64,000 nt of DNA from Pseudomonas sp. ACM7 (GCF_004136015.1 NZ_CP024866.1:193089-257088), one strand, 5' to 3'; positions 15,824-25,432 are shown, counted from the first letter of the stretch. The notes: generated by a model not told the origin, from the sequence alone. Translations and numbers: made by a program.

Positions 15824-17174
15824 GGTGCGGGCATCAACGGCTGGAGAGGATCTATCGAGGCCGGAGGCCATCAGCTTGCGTGAAGCATTCTGGTTCTGGT
15901 TGAAGCTCGGCTTCATCAGTTTCGGCGGGCCAGCAGGACAGATTTCGATCATGCACCAGGAACTGGTGGAACGTCGGCGCTGGATCTCCGAACGACGCTT
16001 TCTCCATGCGCTCAACTATTGCATGTTGCTGCCTGGGCCAGAGGCTCAGCAATTGGCGACCTACATCGGCTGGCTGATGCATCGGACCTGGGGCGGAGTG
16101 ATCGCCGGAGTGCTGTTTGTGCTGCCCTCACTGTTCATCCTGATCGCTTTATCGTGGATGTACATCGCGTTCGGCGAAGTGCCTGTGGTGGCCGGCCTCT
16201 TCTATGGGATCAAGCCTGCCGTGACGGCCATCGTGGTGCAGGCGGCACACAGGATCGGCTCTAGGGCGCTGAAGAATAATTGGCTGTGGGCGATAGCAGC
16301 CGCTTCATTTGCCGCGATCTTCGCGTTCAATGTTCCTTTCCCGCTGATCGTATTGGGGGCAGCGTTAATCGGCTATGTCGGAGGGCGTCTGGCGCCTGAG
16401 AAGTTCAGAACCGGGGGCCATAGCGCTGCCAAAAAGTCCTTCGGCCCGGCCTTGATCGATGACGACACCCCGTCCCCGGAACATGCCCGGTTCAGCTGGA
16501 TGAAACTGGCGCTGCTGGCCCTCATCGGCGCAGCGCTGTGGGCGTTGCCGATGGGAATCCTGACCGCGCTTTTTGGCTGGGAAGGTACCTTGACCCAGAT
16601 GGGCTGGTTCTTTACCAAGGCCGCGTTGCTGACTTTTGGCGGGGCCTATGCCGTCCTCCCGTATGTCTATCAAGGTGCGGTCGGTCACTATGGCTGGCTT
16701 ACCCCGACCCAGATGATCGACGGTTTGGCACTGGGAGAAACCACACCAGGGCCGCTGATCATGGTAGTGGCCTTCGTCGGCTTTGTTGGAGCGTACGTCT
16801 CACAAGTGTTCGGCGCCGATCATGTATTTCTGGCCGGCGCTGTCGCAGCCACCCTGGTGACATGGTTCACCTTCCTGCCCTCGTTCCTGTTCATCCTTGC
16901 CGGCGGCCCACTGGTGGAATCGACTCACAACGAACTCAAATTCACCGCACCGCTTACCGCAATCACAGCGGCGGTGGTGGGAGTGATCCTCAATCTGGCA
17001 TGTTTTTTCGGCTATCACGTGCTGTGGCCGCGGGGCTTCAGCGGCAACCTCGACTGGCCTTCTGCGCTGATCGCCATTTTGGCGGCAATTGCCTTGTTCC
17101 GCTTCAAACGGGGCGTCATTCAGGTGCTGATGGCTTGCGCGCTTGTCGGCTTGGCGGTGCATCTGCTGCGCTAG
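15816..17174 (+). CDS. chrA: Chromate efflux transporter ChrA
   Basis: A 452-residue inner-membrane protein of the long, two-domain CHR family. Each half has five to six segments. The N-half signature FWFWLKLGFISFGGPAGQIS and the C-half FFTKAALLTFGGAYAVLPYV are the duplicated FGGP/FGGA motifs of chromate transporters, and GLALGETTPGPLIMVVAFVG is the second conserved box. It expels chromate using the proton motive force. A strong terminator follows 125 bp after the stop. Confidence 0.9.
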   Translation: MSKVRASTAGEDLSRPEAISLREAFWFWLKLGFISFGGPAGQISIMHQELVERRRWISERRFLHALNYCMLLPGPEAQQLATYIGWLMHRTWGGVIAGVLFVLPSLFILIALSWMYIAFGEVPVVAGLFYGIKPAVTAIVVQAAHRIGSRALKNNWLWAIAAASFAAIFAFNVPFPLIVLGAALIGYVGGRLAPEKFRTGGHSAAKKSFGPALIDDDTPSPEHARFSWMKLALLALIGAALWALPMGILTALFGWEGTLTQMGWFFTKAALLTFGGAYAVLPYVYQGAVGHYGWLTPTQMIDGLALGETTPGPLIMVVAFVGFVGAYVSQVFGADHVFLAGAVAATLVTWFTFLPSFLFILAGGPLVESTHNELKFTAPLTAITAAVVGVILNLACFFGYHVLWPRGFSGNLDWPSALIAILAAIALFRFKRGVIQVLMACALVGLAVHLLR

Positions 17175-17298
17175 AAAGCACAGGTGAGGGACGAAGCAAA
17201 ATGCGAGGTGATCCGTTTGGCTTACCTCGGAAATCACTCCTTGTGACTTGTTGGATGTGATCGGCCGACGCTTACGGGTTCAAGCAGCGGAACAAACG

Positions 17299-17328
17299 AA
17301 AACGGGCGCCTTGTCGGGCGCCCGTTTT
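17299..17328. terminator. Bidirectional rho-independent terminator
   Basis: AAAACGGGCGCC and GGCGCCCGTTTT form a perfect 12-bp stem with a 6-nt loop and a T-run on both strands. It separates chrA from the convergent Gly-rich gene and can serve both. Confidence 0.9.
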
Positions 17329-17368
17329 GTTGAGTCTGTTGTACTTCCCTATCAGCCGTTATGGCTGA

Positions 17369-17887
17369 TCAGTGCGATTTTTTCGAAACCGATGTCCCGG
17401 CTTTGCTCAACCCTTTCGTGTTGTGATCGCCTGGCGTTGAGGTCGAGATTGCACTGGCTTTGGCTACGCCGCGAGTGTCTTTGGAATGGGCGATGCCTGA
17501 AGTCGTTGGGCCATGACCGCGATCACTATTGCGTTCACTGCCGTAGTGGTTTCCGCTTTCACCATGGTCGCGAACAGCCTTACCGGCGTGATCGCTGGCC
17601 AGTCCATTGCCGCGGCCGTTACTGTTAGCGCCGCCGGAGTGATCTGAACCACTGTGACCGCCGCCTATACCGCCGCCCTGGCCACCGCCATTACCTCCCC
17701 CATTACCACCGCCATTACCGCCACCACCACCACCACCACCACCACCACCACCACCACCACCACCACCACCACCGTCTTTCGCATAGGCAGAGTTCATGAT
17801 GGACAGGTCAGCAGGGAGTAATGGGGCGGCCGCAAGCATCAGGGCGCAGGACATTACAGCAATGAGACTCTTATTCTTTAAAAGCAT
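17369..17887 (-). CDS. Secreted glycine-rich repetitive protein
   Basis: A 172-residue protein with a Sec signal peptide (MLLKNKSLIAVMSCALMLAA, cleavage probably after SAYA). A run of about 18 consecutive Gly follows, then GGN(G) repeats and a basic Ser/His/Gly tail with NSDRGHGPTTSG and TPGDHNTKGLSKAGTS. It has no catalytic domain and is probably disordered in the periplasm or outside the cell. The Gly run is encoded by a (GGT)n tract prone to slippage, so length should vary between strains. Function unknown. Confidence 0.7.
   Translation of the reverse strand: MLLKNKSLIAVMSCALMLAAAPLLPADLSIMNSAYAKDGGGGGGGGGGGGGGGGGGGNGGGNGGGNGGGQGGGIGGGHSGSDHSGGANSNGRGNGLASDHAGKAVRDHGESGNHYGSERNSDRGHGPTTSGIAHSKDTRGVAKASAISTSTPGDHNTKGLSKAGTSVSKKSH
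17721..17773. repeat. (CCA)n trinucleotide tract inside the Gly-rich gene
   Basis: About 17 uninterrupted CCA units (GGT on the coding strand). Slippage by whole units keeps the frame and changes only the length of the poly-Gly segment. Confidence 0.9.
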
Positions 17888-17980
17888 GATTGCTTCCGTA
17901 AGGTTGGTTGATATCGCGAGTCTTATGACGCATTAAGCCCCAGACAGTTCAAGTCCTGCGACCGACGGATGTTGCCAGCG

Positions 17981-18664
17981 CTAGCGTGCAGCGCTCCGGG
18001 TACCCGCGAACGCACTCGTGCCAAGCCAGCGCCACAAACTTTCCGCATCCTTCACCGCGCCATCTACACGCAGCTCTCGCGACTGCAGAACCTCGCGCGG
18101 TGTGCGGTCGCCCGTCCAAACCTCGGTCAACGCGCGCACGCTGGAGTCCACGACGAGCGTCAGTTCGCGTCCGGGGTCGTCGCGACACAGGTCTGCCACG
18201 CCCTGTTCAACCACGAGCCACCACGCTTGTTCGCCGGGCCGCGCGTCGCGAAATTTGAACTGGATGACCACCGGTCGGGACGGGAACGTTTCGATGCGCA
18301 CGAACCGGCGCACGTCCCACATGAGCAGGCCCGCGTCGAGTTCGTCATCGCGAAGGCGACTGCCGATCCAGCGCGCGCCCCAATGCCCTAGCGCCATGAT
18401 GATGGGGCGCAATTCCTCGCCTGCCTCGGTCAGGCTGTACTCCCAGACTTTACCGGTGGCCGTGCGGCGCACGACGCCGATTTCTTCCAAATGCCGCAGC
18501 CGCTGTGCCAGCAGGTTGGTGGACATTCGGGGCACGCCGCGGTGCAGTTCATTGAAGCGCTTGCTGCCGCACAACAGCTCGCGCACGACCAAAGGTGTCC
18601 AACGCTCGCACAGGGCTTCAGCACCTCGCGCGACCGTGCAGAACTGACCGTAGCTTTCGTCCAT
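17981..18664 (-). CDS. HxlR-family regulator with C-terminal SCP2-like domain
   Basis: A 227-residue regulator. The N-terminal winged helix (about 1-110) begins MDESYGQFCTVARGAEALCE and includes RWTPLVVRELLCGSKRFNEL and the wing TGKVWEYSLTEAGEEL. The C-terminal 110 residues resemble an SCP2/sterol-carrier-like ligand pocket (FKFRDARPGEQAWWLVVEQG), as in larger HxlR proteins. The start at 18664 is chosen by family length. It is divergent from the nitrilase and GFA genes and is likely to regulate them. Confidence 0.8.
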   Translation of the reverse strand: MDESYGQFCTVARGAEALCERWTPLVVRELLCGSKRFNELHRGVPRMSTNLLAQRLRHLEEIGVVRRTATGKVWEYSLTEAGEELRPIIMALGHWGARWIGSRLRDDELDAGLLMWDVRRFVRIETFPSRPVVIQFKFRDARPGEQAWWLVVEQGVADLCRDDPGRELTLVVDSSVRALTEVWTGDRTPREVLQSRELRVDGAVKDAESLWRWLGTSAFAGTRSAAR

Positions 18665-18767
18665 TGCCTTGGCTCCGCAATTACAACGCTTCAGATTCTG
18701 AACTAGCCCCGCCACCTCGCCACGCGCACGCTGAAACCTCGAAAGCTAACCGCCAAAGGAGCACGCC

Positions 18768-19709
18768 ATGACCAAGGTAGCCATCATTCAGCGCCCGCCC
18801 GTGCTGCTCGATCGCAGCGCGACGATCGCCCGGGCCGTGCAATCGGTCGCTGAGGCAGCGGCGGCGGGAGCCTCGCTGATCGTTTTGCCCGAATCGTACA
18901 TTCCCGGTTACCCGTCATGGATCTGGCGGCTGGCGGCGGGAAAGGACGGGGCTGTAATGGGCCAGTTGCACACGCGGCTGCTGGCCAATGCCGTCGATAT
19001 CGCGAACGGTGACCTGAGCGAATTGTGCGAGGCCGCCAGAACTCACGCGGTGACGATCGTGTGCGGCATTGATGAATGCGACCGGCGCAATGGTGGCGGC
19101 ACGCTCTACAACAGCGTAGTCCTTATCGGCACGAACGGCGCAGTGCTCAACCGACACCGCAAGCTGATGCCAACCAATCCCGAGCGCATGGTGCATGGCT
19201 TCGGTGATGCCTGCGGGTTGCGCACGGTCGATACACCCGTCGGCCGCGTGGGCACGCTCATCTGCTGGGAAAACTACATGCCGCTGGCACGCTATTCTCT
19301 GTATGCCCAAGGGGTGGAAATCTACGTCGCCCCCACGTACGACTGTGGCGATGGCTGGATCAGCACGATGCGTCACATTGCGCTCGAAGGCCGCTGTTGG
19401 GTGCTCGGCAGCGGCACCGTGCTGCGCGGCAGTGACATCCCCGACGACTTCCCGGCGCGTGCGCAACTGTTTCCCGATCCGGACGAATGGATCAACGACG
19501 GCGACTCGGTGGTGGTCAGTCCTCAAGGCCGGATCGTGGCCGGTCCATTACACCGAGAGGCAGGCATTCTGTATGCGGACATCGACGTCACACTCGTGGC
19601 GCCAGCGCGGCGGGCGCTCGACGTCACCGGGCACTACGCGCGCCCTGACATTTTCGAACTGCAGGTGCGGCGCACGCCGGCGACTGCGGTGCGCTACATT
19701 GACGAATGA
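18768..19709 (+). CDS. Nitrilase / carbon-nitrogen hydrolase
   Basis: A 313-residue enzyme of branch 1 of the nitrilase superfamily. The catalytic triad is visible as Glu42 (VLPESYIPGYP), Lys132 (RHRKLMPTNPER) and Cys166 (LICWENYMPLARY). It should hydrolyse an organic nitrile to the acid and ammonia in the cytoplasm; the substrate cannot be told. CAAAGGAG lies 8 nt before the ATG. A GFA-type gene follows 42 bp later and an HxlR regulator lies divergently upstream, forming a small inducible module. Confidence 0.9.
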   Translation: MTKVAIIQRPPVLLDRSATIARAVQSVAEAAAAGASLIVLPESYIPGYPSWIWRLAAGKDGAVMGQLHTRLLANAVDIANGDLSELCEAARTHAVTIVCGIDECDRRNGGGTLYNSVVLIGTNGAVLNRHRKLMPTNPERMVHGFGDACGLRTVDTPVGRVGTLICWENYMPLARYSLYAQGVEIYVAPTYDCGDGWISTMRHIALEGRCWVLGSGTVLRGSDIPDDFPARAQLFPDPDEWINDGDSVVVSPQGRIVAGPLHREAGILYADIDVTLVAPARRALDVTGHYARPDIFELQVRRTPATAVRYIDE

Positions 19710-19751
19710 CGTCCGGCGGTATCGCCTGGCAATTGATCAAGGAGTCATGCC

Positions 19752-20186
19752 ATGAGCATTGAACGGTCTTACAAGGGCAGTTGTTTTTGCGGCGCAGTCG
19801 AGTTCACCGTCAGTGGCGAGCCGGCCGCGATGGGCTACTGCCATTGCGAGTCGTGTCGGCATTGGTCAGCAGGACCGGTCAATGCCTTCACGCTGTGGAA
19901 ACCCGAGGCGGTGCAAGTGACTCGGGGGGCTGACAATATCGGCACCTACAACAAGACACCGCAGAGTTTCCGCAAGTGGTGCAAGACTTGCGGCGGGCAC
20001 ATCTTCACTGAACACCCGGGGATGGGGCTGATCGATGTATATGCCGCGGTCATCCCGGATCTCGCGTATTCGCCAGGCGTTCACGTCCACTATCAGGAGA
20101 CCGTGCTGCGCATCAAGGATGGATTGCCCAAGCTGAAGGATGTCCCCAACGAATTAGGGGGATCGGGCATCAGCATGGACGAATAG
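19752..20186 (+). CDS. GFA-family protein (glutathione-dependent formaldehyde-activating-like)
   Basis: A 144-residue zinc protein. Cys ligands appear as CFCG near residue 11, CHCESC near 31 and CKTCGG near 77, the Mss4-like arrangement of GFA proteins. Founding members were thought to condense formaldehyde with glutathione, but most relatives are of unknown function. It is cotranscribed with the nitrilase and may handle an aldehyde released in nitrile breakdown, which is inference. Confidence 0.85.
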   Translation: MSIERSYKGSCFCGAVEFTVSGEPAAMGYCHCESCRHWSAGPVNAFTLWKPEAVQVTRGADNIGTYNKTPQSFRKWCKTCGGHIFTEHPGMGLIDVYAAVIPDLAYSPGVHVHYQETVLRIKDGLPKLKDVPNELGGSGISMDE

Positions 20187-20285
20187 CGCGGGTTACGCCG
20201 GTTGCCACCTGTTCGGCAGCAGTCCGGCAATTTCATAGGCAGCCGCGCCGGAACATCCTTCAAATGGGCATATGGATCATGCCCA

Positions 20286-20756
20286 TTAATCAAAAGCACC
20301 GTTGAGCACTTCGTAGATGAGCCCGGTTGCCAGCGCGACCAATATCAAGTCGGTGCCAACTTGCTGCCATTCATACCCATCATAATTAGGCAGCCTGCCG
20401 ATCAACCGTCCGTCCAGTTTTTTGGCAATCCCCGGTGGAAGCGGCTTGCCTCGCGCGAGGTTCTTTTGGATGCCGGGTGGCAATGCAGGTCCGGGGCTCC
20501 AGTAGTCCCGATACCCGCCAATAATCCCGAGAACGCTGCCGCGGTTGATGCTTGGGCCATTATCCCAATCGCCGCCTCCGGCATTTTTGCCTTTGCCTCC
20601 CTGACCTCCCTGGTTGCCGTGAACCTGGCTGTTTTGCGGATGTCCCTTGCCGTTTCCCTGGCCCTTTCCATTACCAGGATCGGCCAATGCAGTCACTGGA
20701 CCGGAAACCAGCGCAAGGCATGTAATTGCTGCAATCAATGAGCGAGATCTGAGCAT
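20286..20756 (-). CDS. CigR-like, RcnB-type secreted protein
   Basis: A 156-residue protein with a Sec signal peptide (MLRSRSLIAAITCLALVSGP to ALA), then a low-complexity Gly/Asn/Gln/Lys segment (30-70) and a C-terminal RcnB-like motif ALPPGIQKNLARGKPLPPGI with a final hydrophobic stretch DLILVALATGLIYEVL. Pseudomonas relatives are annotated as anti-virulence regulator CigR family. CigR restrains virulence in Salmonella; the role here is unknown. It is probably anchored to or acts at the inner membrane from the periplasm. Confidence 0.75.
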   Translation of the reverse strand: MLRSRSLIAAITCLALVSGPVTALADPGNGKGQGNGKGHPQNSQVHGNQGGQGGKGKNAGGGDWDNGPSINRGSVLGIIGGYRDYWSPGPALPPGIQKNLARGKPLPPGIAKKLDGRLIGRLPNYDGYEWQQVGTDLILVALATGLIYEVLNGAFD

Positions 20757-20896
20757 GAGTCGTTCCTTCAGGGTGGCGGGACATCTCTCTGTAATTTAGA
20801 CGCTATCGGTGATGTGGGTTCCATTTCCTCCCATCGACACCCAAGCCCCACCGCGCGTCACTTCAGCATTACTTGCCTCTATTTCTGACATTGTTT

Positions 20897-20920
20897 CCCG
20901 TGTTCACCGTCGAACACGGG
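20897..20920. other. Inverted repeat upstream of the chemoreceptor
   Basis: CCCGTGTTC and GAACACGGG form a perfect 9-bp stem with a 6-nt loop. It lies between the divergent CigR-like and chemoreceptor genes, with no T-run after it, so it is more likely an operator or a leader hairpin than a terminator. Confidence 0.4.
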
Positions 20921-21024
20921 AGGGGTGATGGCAAACGGCTACGCTCTTCACGGTTTCTCATGTATGCCCCGACATGCCGAAATGACCTGCTTTATTCCGG
21001 CTCAATTACGTGGAGTAAAAGTGA

Positions 21025-22521
21025 ATGCCTTTGCCCCCTCGTTTTCTTGACCACTACCGCAAAGCCGACCGAATCATGCTGGGCCTGATCTGGCTGATGT
21101 TCCTCTTCGCGTTGGGTCTGGCTTACTGGCACGACACGTTTATTCAGGCGTTTTTGGTGGGTGGCGGTACGAGTCTGCTGCTGACGGTGCTTTATCGCGC
21201 AATGGGCGGCACGCGGTTGATGCGGTGTTGCCTGGGCATTGGTTTGATGGTCATGGCCGCGTTGCATATCAATCAGGCCGAGGGCGTCATTGAATCCCAC
21301 TTTGGTATTTTCGCGTTGCTGGCGGTACTGACTTTTTATCGCGACTGGCTACCGATTCTGGTCGCCGCTGCCACGATCGCCGTTCATCACGTGGTCTTCC
21401 ATGCACTGCAACACCAAGGTTTTCCGGTCTACGTCATGGCGCATCACGGTGGGTGGACGATGGTGTTCGTTCACGCCTTCTATGTGGTCATGGAGACGGT
21501 CGCTCTGCTCTATCTGGCCGTGCACAGTCAAGCCGAAGCGGTGGAGAGCCAGGACATGCTGGACAAGATGCTCGCAGCCACGTCCCAGCTCGCCGTCGAT
21601 GCTGGCAAGGGAGACAAGGCCACGGTGCATGTATCGCTCGCGGATCGTTTCGACCAATTCCTGATGCAGATTACCGCCCTGGTTGACGGGGTTGTTCGCG
21701 ACTCTCACGGCCTGGGTGAGCTGGGCCAGGAGCTTGCCAAGGCGAGCAACACGCTAGAGAAAGGGGCGAAGCATCAGCTGACGGAAATTGCCCAGATGAC
21801 GGGTTCGATGCAGCGGATCGGCGATGCGATGGGGCATATAGCCGTTCACGTCGAGCATGCCGTTGAACATGCCGGCCAGGCCAGCGTGCAAATCACCCGA
21901 GGACAGGAAAGTGTGAACCGCGCGCAGCAGGAAATCACTCAGTTGGCGTTTCGCCTGAAAGGCACGCACTCAACCGTGCAGGTTCTGGCGGGACAGGCGG
22001 AGCAAATCGGTACCGTCCTGGAGGTCATCAGCAGTATTGCTGAACAAACCAACCTGCTGGCCCTCAACGCCGCCATCGAGGCCGCTCGCGCCGGCGAGCA
22101 AGGCCGAGGTTTTGCCGTTGTGGCCGATGAAGTACGCAGCCTGGCGCAGCGCACCGCCCTCTCCACGAAGGAAATCAGGACGATCATCGAGGCCTTGCAG
22201 CAAGGCAGCCGCAAAGCCGTCGAGGCCATGCATGACAGCCGTGAAGGCGTGGAGCGCTGTGTCGAAGACAGTCAGCTGGCGGCCGCGGTGTTGCAGGCGG
22301 TGGGCAGCGACATCTCCCATATCGATGAACTCAATGGGCGCATTGTCACCACCACCCGCGAACAAACCACGGCAAGCCGCGAAGTGGTCGGGCGCTTGCA
22401 GTCTGTGCAGAGCATCGCGCAAAACACCGCAGACGATGTCGAAACCCGTGCCCTGAGCAGCCAGCGCTTGCCCCCCATCGCGGTTCGCCTGGATGCACCG
22501 GGCCGCACGTTTCATCAGTAA
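21025..22521 (+). CDS. Methyl-accepting chemotaxis protein with multi-span membrane sensor
   Basis: A 498-residue chemoreceptor. Residues 20-175 hold about six membrane segments without a periplasmic ligand domain ([40 protein letters not shown]), an architecture suggesting sensing within the membrane. Several His lie at segment ends and could bind metal or haem. There is no clear HAMP domain. The signalling tip [20 protein letters not shown], then [15 protein letters not shown], is canonical. The protein ends without a CheR/CheB-binding pentapeptide. Ligand unknown. Confidence 0.85.
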   Translation: MPLPPRFLDHYRKADRIMLGLIWLMFLFALGLAYWHDTFIQAFLVGGGTSLLLTVLYRAMGGTRLMRCCLGIGLMVMAALHINQAEGVIESHFGIFALLAVLTFYRDWLPILVAAATIAVHHVVFHALQHQGFPVYVMAHHGGWTMVFVHAFYVVMETVALLYLAVHSQAEAVESQDMLDKMLAATSQLAVDAGKGDKATVHVSLADRFDQFLMQITALVDGVVRDSHGLGELGQELAKASNTLEKGAKHQLTEIAQMTGSMQRIGDAMGHIAVHVEHAVEHAGQASVQITRGQESVNRAQQEITQLAFRLKGTHSTVQVLAGQAEQIGTVLEVISSIAEQTNLLALNAAIEAARAGEQGRGFAVVADEVRSLAQRTALSTKEIRTIIEALQQGSRKAVEAMHDSREGVERCVEDSQLAAAVLQAVGSDISHIDELNGRIVTTTREQTTASREVVGRLQSVQSIAQNTADDVETRALSSQRLPPIAVRLDAPGRTFHQ

Positions 22522-23055
22522 GGCTCAATGCTGAGTAACCGTTGGCGCCACGGCATCTGCATCAACGGTTGTTTCCTGTGGCACCGCCTCTGTCATCACC
22601 GCTTAGAAAATGTCCCACACAGTGCATTTCCCTCATAACCATGAAAGATAGGTCCCAGGGTCATCAGAGGGACCGATCGCAAGGCTGTCAGGACACAAAG
22701 ATGTTCACTGAGCCAGTTCGGGCAGAAAGCCCCACTCCGAGTCAGAGATATCTGGCGCTCTTAAATTTGTCCATCGACAGTAATCTACGTGCCTGCGACC
22801 AGGCTGCGTGTGCGGGAGATAGCTAGCGGGACGTGTAACGAATTAAGTCACGGATGTTTACCTACAGCGCAGATCCTTATACGATGAAGTCCGTATATAC
22901 TGCTCTCCATCAGGTCCGGGTAAGCTATGGTTATTACGTACAACAAAGCGGCTTAACAAATTGTGCTTTACAGTCACGCAAAATTTTGCGCAGACAAATA
23001 AGCGAAAGCTGCACATGCAATAAAATTACATGCAATATCAATGGGCGCCCGAACA
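22522..23055. other. Gap of about 530 bp without a recognisable gene
   Basis: Short open frames here lack ribosome sites and family features. The sequence becomes AT-rich from about 22850 and probably contains the promoter of the glycosyltransferase gene. Nothing else was recognised. Confidence 0.6.
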
Positions 23056-23865
23056 ATGAACAACACTAGTTACCTGGCTGACAGTTCCAAAAACTTCAGC
23101 ATAGTTATAGTCAATTACAAAACACCAGAAATCACCAAGATATGCTTAGACTTATTGCACCAGCATGTGGGCAGCCTTAGCGTCCCAATATGGGTAGTTG
23201 ATAACTATTCCGCCGATGAAAGCACTGAGTATTTACGAACTCTTGACTGGATCAATTTAATCGAGCGATCTGTTTCCGAACCAGAGCCTGGGCATATCGC
23301 GCATGGCAAAGCACTTGATCTGGTTTTGGAGCGAGTTGAAACTGATTATTTATTTCTAATGCACACCGATACATTTGTTTTTGATAAAAATGTTTTTCCG
23401 ATGATGCTGAATAAATGCTTGAAAAACCAAAAAACCGTAGCCGTCGGTTGTGTTGAGCAAATAAATCGCGGCACTACCAGAACACTTTGGCGCTTTAGCT
23501 CACGCCTGTTCCAACATCATTTCAGACGTATGAAAATCTCCATGGGATTACGTTCCAGAGAACCGAGACCGTACAGAGAAGTCTACTTGAAGAGCTTCTG
23601 CACATTGTGGAACTGCAAACTTATCAAACAGCACAACATGCATTTTTCGATGGATGATCGCGTGCCTGGCTACACCCTCCAAGACCGCATGACCGAGCTT
23701 GGCTATGTCGTTGAAATGTTATCGCCGCGTAAAATTTTCAGCTATCTGGATCACATCCAGGCTGGCACTGTCGCAGCGGCTGGCGGCTATGAAAAGACTC
23801 ATAGACGAACCAAAATGTACAACAATATCCTTAAGCGCCTGAAGAAAGACGACAGCAAAAGCTAA
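23056..23865 (+). CDS. Family 2 glycosyltransferase
   Basis: A 269-residue GT-A enzyme. FSIVIVNYKTPEITKICLDL is the nucleotide-sugar-binding start, VVDNYSADES the second strand, and MHTDTFVF the metal-binding D-D site. A C-terminal part of about 120 residues is basic and may meet the acceptor. ATG at 23056 is preferred to a start five codons earlier. GC content is low, as for the next gene, which suggests a horizontally acquired pair. It lacks membrane segments, so it acts in the cytoplasm or at the membrane surface. Confidence 0.8.
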   Translation: MNNTSYLADSSKNFSIVIVNYKTPEITKICLDLLHQHVGSLSVPIWVVDNYSADESTEYLRTLDWINLIERSVSEPEPGHIAHGKALDLVLERVETDYLFLMHTDTFVFDKNVFPMMLNKCLKNQKTVAVGCVEQINRGTTRTLWRFSSRLFQHHFRRMKISMGLRSREPRPYREVYLKSFCTLWNCKLIKQHNMHFSMDDRVPGYTLQDRMTELGYVVEMLSPRKIFSYLDHIQAGTVAAAGGYEKTHRRTKMYNNILKRLKKDDSKS

Positions 23866-23948
23866 GCTACGAAGAGACGCAACGAGCAGGGCACTGGACT
23901 CTGCTTCAAGTCACCCACAAGTCTTTATATTTAGTTATTGGAGCGGTA

Positions 23949-24752
23949 ATGGCACCCATCACTCAAGCACTACCTATGACCCTCTCCCCGGAGCTTGATT
24001 TCGACCAGAACGCCGCCAGCGCCTTGGGTTCCTCATTGACCAGTCGCTATATTCAGGCCACGCCATTTCCGCACATTGTCATCGATAATTTCCTGGATGA
24101 AGAGCTGATTGCGAGTATCTGCTCGCACTTCCCAATCGAGCCAACCAACAACGAAACGCTCTATGAGCGCGGCTATAAAGGCCAACTAAAACGTCAAATC
24201 AGTCCCAACGAATGCCCCCCCTTTTTGAAGACTGTTTTCAACGCCTTTAACTCGGCCCCCATGTTGCAATTTCTTGAAAAGCTCACAGGCATCGAAGGTC
24301 TGATACCCGACCCCTACTTTGCTGGTGGCGGTCTGCATGAAACGAAAAGTGGTGGTTTCCTGGGGGTGCACTCGGACTTCAGGCTCAACAAAAAGCTTAA
24401 TGTTGAGCGCAGACTGAATATCATCATTTATCTGAATGAAGACTGGCGAGAGGAGTACGGCGGTAACCTTGAACTTTGGGATGTCGACATGAAAACCTGT
24501 CTTAAAAAAGTTCTGCCCATTTACAATCGATGTGTCATTTTCAACACTGACAAAGACAGCAATCATGGGCATCCAGAGCCTTTAACAACGCCAGAGCACG
24601 TCACGCGCAGATCTATAGCGCTTTATTACTACACCGCAGGGACCATGGTGATCGATCCCGCACAAAGAAACAAAACCCACTACAAGCCAAGGCCCAAAGA
24701 TCGTTTCAGTCTAAAGTACTACATGGGCAAACTAATCAAGAAGAAAAACTAA
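23949..24752 (+). CDS. 2-oxoglutarate/Fe(II)-dependent oxygenase, prolyl-4-hydroxylase type
   Basis: A 267-residue oxygenase. The HxD pair is in GFLGVHSDFRLN, the distal His in DSNHGHPEPLTTP and the 2OG-binding Arg in HVTRRSIALYYYT, in the order of the P4Hc family. LNIIIYLNEDWREEYGGNLE is the typical central strand. GGAG lies 8 nt before the ATG. It follows the glycosyltransferase by 83 bp. The two may jointly modify a cell-surface glycan or glycopeptide, but the substrate is unknown. The AT-richer composition matches the upstream gene. Confidence 0.85.
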   Translation: MAPITQALPMTLSPELDFDQNAASALGSSLTSRYIQATPFPHIVIDNFLDEELIASICSHFPIEPTNNETLYERGYKGQLKRQISPNECPPFLKTVFNAFNSAPMLQFLEKLTGIEGLIPDPYFAGGGLHETKSGGFLGVHSDFRLNKKLNVERRLNIIIYLNEDWREEYGGNLELWDVDMKTCLKKVLPIYNRCVIFNTDKDSNHGHPEPLTTPEHVTRRSIALYYYTAGTMVIDPAQRNKTHYKPRPKDRFSLKYYMGKLIKKKN

Positions 24753-24810
24753 ACTACGAAACACCCGCTGAAAGATTTAGCCAGTCTGTTGCATCGACCG
24801 GTTGAATCCA

Positions 24811-24826
24811 CAGCCAAAAGCAGCCA
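24811..24826 (+). repeat. Short copy of the GGCCAAAAGC repeat family
   Basis: CAGCCAAAAGCAGCC just upstream of the GNAT gene. A degenerate, short copy. Confidence 0.35.
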
Positions 24827-24901
24827 TTGCGCAACGACAAGGTGTTTCTTCCCTCGACATGCTTATGGGACGATAAAGTTTCGCCATCGTTAAGGAAGAT
24901 C

Positions 24902-25387
24902 ATGGACATTCGATTGACGGAAGCCAAAGACTGGATGTTTTTGAAGCAAGTCCGTCTCGCTGCGCTTTTGGACACGCCGACAGCGTTTGGTGTGAGTTAC
25001 CAAACTGCCGCGAATTACAGTGACGAGCAGTGGAAAGAACGCGCCTCATCAGCGGCCGGACCGGAATTCTGGTTGGCCATCAAGGACGATAAACCGGTGG
25101 GGATGATCGGTGCGGGAGTCAGCCAAGCGAATCGCTATAACCTGATCGGAATGTGGGTTGAACCCGCTGCACGTGGTTCTGGTGTGGCAGCTCAGCTTGT
25201 TGAGGCGGTGAAATCTCGCGCGATCGGCAAAGGGCATGATCGCGTTTTTCTGGATGTCTCCCCGGACAATGCAAGAGCCTCGAACTTCTATCTAAAGCAG
25301 GGTTTCTCTTTCATCGATGAATGGGAACCTTTGGTCAGTCATCCGCATATCACGGTTCAGACCATGCTTTGGACTGTACGGACCTGA
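24902..25387 (+). CDS. GNAT-family N-acetyltransferase
   Basis: A 161-residue acetyltransferase with the usual order: MDIRLTEAKDWMFLKQVRLA, then the acetyl-CoA site MWVEPAARGSGVAAQLVEAV and the motif B segment VSPDNARASNFYLKQGF. The start is at 24902, with AAGGAAG 5 nt upstream; a longer frame has no good ribosome site. The N-terminal arm TPTAFGVSY resembles acetyltransferases acting on small amines or amino acids. The substrate is unknown. It converges on the next gene. Confidence 0.85.
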   Translation: MDIRLTEAKDWMFLKQVRLAALLDTPTAFGVSYQTAANYSDEQWKERASSAAGPEFWLAIKDDKPVGMIGAGVSQANRYNLIGMWVEPAARGSGVAAQLVEAVKSRAIGKGHDRVFLDVSPDNARASNFYLKQGFSFIDEWEPLVSHPHITVQTMLWTVRT

Positions 25388-25432
25388 CCAACGGGCGGAT
25401 CTGGGCCGTCAGTACCGACCCCAAATGGCCTC

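Noticed and set aside
20897..20920. Hairpin read as a terminator
   Set aside because: No T-run follows on either strand and it lies upstream of both neighbouring genes, so an operator or leader hairpin is more likely.
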